A stretch of 64,000 nucleotides of DNA from an uncultured Candidatus Poseidoniales archaeon (lineage in GTDB: Archaea; Thermoplasmatota; Poseidoniia; Poseidoniales; Poseidoniaceae). Position numbers and translations under genes: made by a program. This document shows, one piece after another, positions 58,366 to 64,000 of this stretch. The first letter of the stretch is position 1; every line of letters starts with the position of its first letter. The stretch lies in assembly GCA_905182715.1 (NCBI GenBank), contig CAJJCP010000016.1:1-64000 (forward strand), read 5' to 3'. The notes beneath the pieces were generated by a model. It was given only the letters and a program-made list of their open reading frames with translations. It was not told the DNA's origin and did not search any database.

Positions 58366-61300
58366 ATGAAAGGACTAACAGTTACCCTCGTAATGATTTT
58401 TTTCTTGAGTTCTCTTTCTCCATTCTTTACTACAGTTGAAGCTGAAAATTCGACCGGTATTGAAATATTGGATACGGTCGTCAATCCTGCAAATAATCAC
58501 ACCTATCACTTGCTCAGTGCCAGTTCTTGGGAAGATGCTGCGGATGCTGCCCGGGGACTCAATGGATTCCTCTCAACGGTCGATGATGCTGAAGAAAATC
58601 AATGGCTCTTTGACACATTCGCTTCCTTTGACAACCAATCACGTCACCTTTGGATCGGCTTATCTGACCATGATGATGATGGATACTACAAGTGGCATGA
58701 TGGAACTCCTTTTTACTACAATAATTGGGGTGACAGTCAACCATCAGAAGGTGGAGATGAAGATTATGTCCACATTGCCAGCACAAACATGGGTAACATA
58801 ATGCCGACATCATGGAACGATTTGGAAAATGACCCTCAATACTTCCCTGTGTATGGCGTAGTGGAAGTTGGTGAAGGTGCAGACTTTTCCCTTCGTTTTA
58901 ACGGTGAAGGTGACCACGTCGTTGTTGAGCACGATTCTGATTTTAACTTTTCAGATACAGGTGAATTGTATCTTGAAGCTTGGATTTATCCGTTTACCGA
59001 TGAAGGCGTGCAATTTATCATGATGAAAGGTGATTATGGTTGGGGAATGTACCTCAACGGCGGTAACCTCTCGTATGCATCTGAATACAGTTTCTCAAAG
59101 CATCCAGTTTCGAATACAAGTATTCCAACGGAGACTTGGTCTCATGTGGCCGTTTCGATTAACAACGGCGTTGATGGAGAGTTCTTTGTCAACGGCGAAT
59201 CTGCTGGTATGATTTCCGCTGATGATGCCAATATTCCACTCGGTGATTTTGGTTCTAACGACTGTTTTACCACTGGTGAGGAATGCGATGAATTTTACAT
59301 TGGCCGTATGGGTGCTGGATGTGACTGTAATTACTTCACAGGTCTGATGGACAATCTCTCAGTTTGGGTATCGGACCAGTTACCAAATTCAACATTGGAG
59401 TTGATTTCTGAATGGACTTTCCCTGAAGGTGAAGGTTCAACGACAACAGATTCTTCTGCTCACACAGGAGAGATCCATGGTGCTGATTGGGTAATGCCAG
59501 ACGGTACGATTGTCACACAGGCAATCGAACTTTTCAATGATGAAGACATTACGATTGAATTTGCTGAAGCAGGTGATCATTTACTGTTTTATGGAGACGT
59601 TGAGGAAATGACAAAGGAGATGTATTTCAACATGAATTCCTGGGGTGAATTCGGTAAAGAACCCATAACAGTTGATGTCTATATGTCTCATGACTCGATT
59701 CCAAGTTCTTGGGACCATGACCACTATTTTGAAGCCGAATTCAGTTATGCTTGGGAAACTTGGAGTTGGCCAGATTCTGGTACCTGGTGGATTGTCATCA
59801 TACCGTCTGAAGATATTGAAGATTTGACTCTCACATTGACTTGGGTCATCGCAGATCCACCTCCTGCATTGGATGACATGACTGAATTAATCAACGGTAT
59901 TCCAGTTACTGACCAATCAATTGATGTTGGCCGCCAAGCTGATTTCGATGAACGAATGATGTTTTATTACGTCAACGTGACTGAACCACTCGCAAGTTTG
60001 ACCGTAGAAACCTACAGCGGCACTGGTAACATAAATCTCGGCCTTTCTTGGGGTACAGTTCCTGACCCCTTTTCCTTGTTCGAAGATTTCTTCCTTCCAG
60101 ATGACGTAGATTCTGAATCACCATCCAAAATGGCGTGGAGCAGTGGCCAAGGTAACGAAGAAGTCACAACATTGTATGATGTTGAACCCGGAATGTATTA
60201 TGTGACTGCGTATACTTTCCAACGTGCATTAGATTACACCATCAGAGCCAGTTTTTCCTACGCCCCTGATAACGTCGTTCCTGAAGATGCAGTAGAACTT
60301 ACTGCAGGTGTTGCTTATGGGCCAATCAGTGGTTACGATGGATTACTGCAATATTTCAAAATTGATGTGCCAACCGGTACTGAACGCCTTGAAGTCGACC
60401 TTGCTGAAGGGTATGGTGAAGCAACAATTTTCATGCAATACTTGGAAGCACCTGGTGCAGTCAATTACGACCATCTATCTGGTAGTCCGGGTGCAGGTGA
60501 CCTGATTGGATTTAACGAACCGACTCCGGGAATGTGGTATATTTTGGTCTATACAGATGAAATATTTGCCAATGTTATGATTACCGCTTCCTTTGAAGAC
60601 CGATACGTCTGGAGTTATGACGGTACACCGATTGAACTCTTCAATGGTGAAGAAATATCCGGAATCGAAGCGCCGAAAGGTGAAGAATTGTTCTTTTATG
60701 TTCAATTGGATAAACCCGGTGAATTCCTTGAAATCACTACATTTGGTGGTCAAGGACAACTTATTGTTGAAGGTGAAGGTGAACAGATTTCGATCGATTT
60801 CGGTGATGATTTCAATGGAGGTGGCGATAACAACGGGAGGCCTGGTGGCCGTCAAATGCCTATTGTTGATTTTACCAGCGAGACCATTATCGTTCAGTCA
60901 AACGGCGATGGAACTTCGCAGTCTCTCTTCATCGAAATGCCTTCGAATGGTCGATTTAACATTACGCTGATTGCAGAAGATACTTTTTCCGATGTGACGC
61001 TTGTTGCAAAATGGGAATACTCCGACATCCCGCCTCTCGAACCTATTGACCCAACAGAACCTGTGGTTGTCGTGATGTGTGAAGAATTGGCAAAAGAAAT
61101 GTTGACCAGTACAGACCTCGATGAAGATGGTATAGTTTCGTCAAGAGAATTTGAAGAGGCTGGAATCGATGATGTTTCGTTCTCCGAACTTGATCTGAAT
61201 GCTGATGGTGAGTTAGAGTTCAGAGAAATCGTTCAGGAATCATGTTCGTGCAGTAACGAACTTTGGTTCACATTTGACCAATTAGAGAACTCGAATACCG

Positions 61301-61986
61301 TCTCAATTGAACTCTTTTCGTCTCAATCATTCTCGAATGAGTATGTATTTGTCAAAATGGATGTAAATTCCGATGGGCAATTAAGCGATGATGAACTTGA
61401 AATTGCTGCATTGATTTGTGAAACGACTTTCGATGCTTTCGATGGTGATAATGACGGCGTTCCAGATGATGAAGATGCTTTCCCAAATGACCCCGATGAA
61501 ACGAAAGATACCGATGGTGATGGAGTCGGCGATAATGCTGACCTTGCACCAAGTGTGGCCAATGACGTCATCTATTCAGGCGGTGGAATTCTCTTTGTCA
61601 TGCTCATTGGCGTCCTTGTCTTCTTCCTTCGTAGCGGTAATGGAAGTAAATCTTCCAATGATTGGGTTTCTTCCGATGATCCATCTGGATTCGACGAGCG
61701 AATGATGGAGCAGGAAGCCAAAACTCTACCATCACTTGAAATCATGCCTACAAACCAACAGATTCCAGGAAAGGCAAATCCATTTGAAGAATACAGCACA
61801 GCCCCCGTAGCATCAACTCTCTTTGATGAGGTCAGTGACTTATTCGATTCACCTTCTCAGCAAGCACCACCGTCTGCATTGATGGGAATGATTGATTCCA
61901 ACGGCCATGAAGTCGTAGAATACCCAGCCGGTAGCGGGATGAAATGGACACGAACTGATGCTACTCAGCCTTGGAAGCAACAGTAA
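58366..61986 (+). CDS. Giant surface protein: C-type lectin, LamG-like, PPC-like, EF-hand, TSP3 repeats, C-terminal TM and tail
   Basis: Signal peptide; NHTYHLLSASSWEDAADAARGLNGFLSTVDD...WIGLSDHDDDGYYKWHDGTPFYYNNWGDSQPSEGGDEDYVHI (CLECT); FNGEGDHVVVEHDSDFNFSDTGELYLEAWIYP (LamG); DLDEDGIVSSREFEE / DLNADGELEFREI (EF); DGDNDGVPDDEDAFPNDPDE (TSP3). Confidence 0.88.
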   Translation: MKGLTVTLVMIFFLSSLSPFFTTVEAENSTGIEILDTVVNPANNHTYHLLSASSWEDAADAARGLNGFLSTVDDAEENQWLFDTFASFDNQSRHLWIGLSDHDDDGYYKWHDGTPFYYNNWGDSQPSEGGDEDYVHIASTNMGNIMPTSWNDLENDPQYFPVYGVVEVGEGADFSLRFNGEGDHVVVEHDSDFNFSDTGELYLEAWIYPFTDEGVQFIMMKGDYGWGMYLNGGNLSYASEYSFSKHPVSNTSIPTETWSHVAVSINNGVDGEFFVNGESAGMISADDANIPLGDFGSNDCFTTGEECDEFYIGRMGAGCDCNYFTGLMDNLSVWVSDQLPNSTLELISEWTFPEGEGSTTTDSSAHTGEIHGADWVMPDGTIVTQAIELFNDEDITIEFAEAGDHLLFYGDVEEMTKEMYFNMNSWGEFGKEPITVDVYMSHDSIPSSWDHDHYFEAEFSYAWETWSWPDSGTWWIVIIPSEDIEDLTLTLTWVIADPPPALDDMTELINGIPVTDQSIDVGRQADFDERMMFYYVNVTEPLASLTVETYSGTGNINLGLSWGTVPDPFSLFEDFFLPDDVDSESPSKMAWSSGQGNEEVTTLYDVEPGMYYVTAYTFQRALDYTIRASFSYAPDNVVPEDAVELTAGVAYGPISGYDGLLQYFKIDVPTGTERLEVDLAEGYGEATIFMQYLEAPGAVNYDHLSGSPGAGDLIGFNEPTPGMWYILVYTDEIFANVMITASFEDRYVWSYDGTPIELFNGEEISGIEAPKGEELFFYVQLDKPGEFLEITTFGGQGQLIVEGEGEQISIDFGDDFNGGGDNNGRPGGRQMPIVDFTSETIIVQSNGDGTSQSLFIEMPSNGRFNITLIAEDTFSDVTLVAKWEYSDIPPLEPIDPTEPVVVVMCEELAKEMLTSTDLDEDGIVSSREFEEAGIDDVSFSELDLNADGELEFREIVQESCSCSNELWFTFDQLENSNTVSIELFSSQSFSNEYVFVKMDVNSDGQLSDDELEIAALICETTFDAFDGDNDGVPDDEDAFPNDPDETKDTDGDGVGDNADLAPSVANDVIYSGGGILFVMLIGVLVFFLRSGNGSKSSNDWVSSDDPSGFDERMMEQEAKTLPSLEIMPTNQQIPGKANPFEEYSTAPVASTLFDEVSDLFDSPSQQAPPSALMGMIDSNGHEVVEYPAGSGMKWTRTDATQPWKQQ

Positions 61987-61988
61987 GT

Positions 61989-62912
61989 TCAAGTTTTATT
62001 CTTGGTTTTCACTTGTAACAGTCCAAACGGTCGTAAGAGCCGGACAATGTGCCGGTGTAACTCAGGAAGGATGTCAAACATAATCAGTGCCATCAAAAAC
62101 ATCGCACCTAAGGATACGACTCGAGCTGCATAGGCATGACCAAATTCAAACACTGACATACCAAGGTATGACCAATTAACATAGGTCATGTGCATCCAAA
62201 TCAGTCCTGCATTACGGAAGAGATTCAAGATGTGAATCACCGGTATGGTGAGTAGAAGTGCACGGCATCGACGTTTCCAATCGATATCCAGAACTGCGAT
62301 GGCTCCGATGAAGATGACCATTGATTGAAGAGCGGTACAGGCTAAAACAAAATTTATTCCGATGGCTGACCCATCGCTCAGGAGAAGTTCAGTTTGGAAT
62401 GGATATTCACCTACAAAGTCCCCCATGAACCAGCGATTTCCATCCCATGCACTCCATGCGACTTCTCCGTCAATGGTATTGACAGTCGTTTCTCCGAGCA
62501 CAACATCTCCATTTCCAGAAAACCGAAGGAAGAAAGCAGCTTGGCTTGCTACAAACCAAATGGCGAGAACATTGAGCCATGGTACATGGGCGATGAGTAA
62601 GTAGGGTCCACCAGCATAGGCAACTGCACCTCTGGCCCAAATCAAAGAACTTGACGTCTTTTCATCATCCACACGTTGTTCCCAGAAAGCCATTCCAACA
62701 GCCATAGGTAATGCTGCAATCGAGAAGACAGTCAATACTGGGTCATCATGTGCGAGATATTTCGAGGCATCATTGAAGAACGTCAAACCAACCAGTATCC
62801 AGCCAAATTGAGCCAAACGAATTTCGCCTTTCTTTCGACGATGCCATGACACTGCAAGCGAAATTAAGCCGATAGCACCGAGAAGCGAAGCCACCTCTGA
62901 ACTGAACAGCAT
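61989..62912 (-). CDS. Exosortase/archaeosortase family protein
   Basis: Multi-TM; catalytic-type motif NFVLACTALQSMVIFIGAIA, Arg in IPVIHILNLFRNAGLIW, His in FEFGHAYAARVVSLGAMF. Confidence 0.85.
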   Translation of the reverse strand: MLFSSEVASLLGAIGLISLAVSWHRRKKGEIRLAQFGWILVGLTFFNDASKYLAHDDPVLTVFSIAALPMAVGMAFWEQRVDDEKTSSSLIWARGAVAYAGGPYLLIAHVPWLNVLAIWFVASQAAFFLRFSGNGDVVLGETTVNTIDGEVAWSAWDGNRWFMGDFVGEYPFQTELLLSDGSAIGINFVLACTALQSMVIFIGAIAVLDIDWKRRCRALLLTIPVIHILNLFRNAGLIWMHMTYVNWSYLGMSVFEFGHAYAARVVSLGAMFLMALIMFDILPELHRHIVRLLRPFGLLQVKTKNKT

Positions 62913-62995
62913 GTTTCATTCCACATGATGATTCCATTTCAACGCTCGTGTACTTTCGACCAAAATCACTTCACCTTCGACCGTGTGGCAAGACC

Positions 62996-63664
62996 ATGCG
63001 AGGGTGTGTTGTCCAGTATACTCCTGCGCCTTTACCAGAGGCATCTCCTCTTCATGGTGGCATTGCTTTTCTTGATCGAGACGGGGTACTCAATATCGGA
63101 AGTCCGGAATATATCAACAGCCCTCAAGAATTTGTTCAACTTACTGATGCCCCCAAAGCAGTCGGCATGCTTCGTCGTGCAGGGTACCGCATTTGCGTGG
63201 TGACCAATCAATCACCAATTCTTCGTGGATTATGGGATGAACATCAGTTACATGAGATTCATAATCATATGCGCAAGGTATTTCTTGAACAAGATCCTGA
63301 TGCCCATTTCGACATGATTCTTGCTTGTCCACATCGGCACCGAGACCGTTGCATGTGTCGGAAACCAAAGCCTGGAATGTTACGGTTTGGCGAACGAGTA
63401 CTTCGAGATGATTTCTCATGTAAAGAAGGAGAATCAATTGGTGAATTAGATTCGCTCGATGGTCAAGTCGATTGGTGGGGCCAAAAGCCGAGTTCTTCCA
63501 ACTCCTTCGATTGCATGGTCGGTGACCGTGGAAGTGATATGGGAGCAGGTTGGGCTCAAGGTCTACGATTATTCCAAGTTCATGCTGCATCCGGCATATT
63601 CCCTGTCGTTGAAAGAATACTCGATTCGAAGAACAAAGGTGATGACTTCCATCCGGTGAGATGA
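62996..63664 (+). CDS. HAD-family GmhB/HisB-N-like phosphatase
   Basis: IAFLDRDGVLNIGSPEYINSPQEFVQL...AGYRICVVTNQSPI...CPHRHRDRCMCRKPKPGML Zn loop, MVGDRGSDMGAG. Confidence 0.88.
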   Translation: MRGCVVQYTPAPLPEASPLHGGIAFLDRDGVLNIGSPEYINSPQEFVQLTDAPKAVGMLRRAGYRICVVTNQSPILRGLWDEHQLHEIHNHMRKVFLEQDPDAHFDMILACPHRHRDRCMCRKPKPGMLRFGERVLRDDFSCKEGESIGELDSLDGQVDWWGQKPSSSNSFDCMVGDRGSDMGAGWAQGLRLFQVHAASGIFPVVERILDSKNKGDDFHPVR

Positions 63665-63668
63665 CGAT

Positions 63669-64000
63669 ATGGGTTGGCTCGGTTTAGACGATACGGACAG
63701 CCTCTCGGAAGGTTGTACTACCTATTCGTTTCATCTTCTGCTCGAAAGTTTACCTTCATCAGTAACTGTTCTCTCACCTCGTTTGGTCCGATTATGGCCA
63801 TTTGCCCAGCATCGAACACGAGGAAATGCAGCCGTTGCCGTCGAGTTACTGGTTGAGGATGAAACTGAATTTCTTCACCATCTTGAGGATTTTTGGAAGA
63901 ACCATTTACTTCCATCTAAAGGAAAGATATCACCGTCAGTGCATGACGATCGAGAGCAATACCCTGCCGACCCTGGCATGGTTTGGTTTTCATCAAAACA
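63669..64000 (+). CDS. tiaS: TiaS-like tRNA(Ile2) agmatinylcytidine synthetase, N-terminal part (runs off right edge)
   Basis: Not in ORF track. Read directly: MGWLGLDDTDSLSEGCTTYSFHLLLESLPSSVTVLSPRLVRLWPFAQHRTRGNAAVAVELLVEDE..., matching the GxDDTDS..GCTT and LVRL.P....TRGNAAV motifs of TiaS. Confidence 0.88.
   Translation, partial: MGWLGLDDTDSLSEGCTTYSFHLLLESLPSSVTVLSPRLVRLWPFAQHRTRGNAAVAVELLVEDETEFLHHLEDFWKNHLLPSKGKISPSVHDDREQYPADPGMVWFSSK

Overview
The window looks like a compact archaeal chromosome segment. By gene content it is most consistent with marine group II / Poseidoniales-type Euryarchaeota, but that is inference and no marker search was run. Housekeeping genes include eS1 (S3Ae), aIF5A, SRP54, RfcL, GlyRS, TrmY-like, SurE, CoaBC, PdxS, a large Lhr-type helicase, TrkA/TrkH, and at the right edge the 5' end of a TiaS-like gene that is missing from the ORF track. 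There is one tRNA gene, tRNA-Gln(UUG). Accessory content is mostly surface proteins with eukaryote-like or Ca-binding modules: C-type lectin, LamG, EF-hand, TSP3-type Asp repeats, an arylsulfotransferase-like propeller, a GDSL esterase and an LDLR-A-like motif. Several membrane proteins carry predicted cytoplasmic zinc ribbons, and there is an archaeosortase-like protein. Two standouts are an eS1 ribosomal protein with an Ala/Glu/Lys/Pro linker and a C-terminal SAP domain, and a SelO pseudokinase. At least a dozen genes in the first ~43 kb are broken by single-nucleotide frameshifts, two of them compensated pairs, while I see none in 43-64 kb. This looks like sequence error or uneven assembly quality, or less likely real gene decay, and should be resolved first. 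I saw no CRISPR array, rRNA, IS element or phage module.
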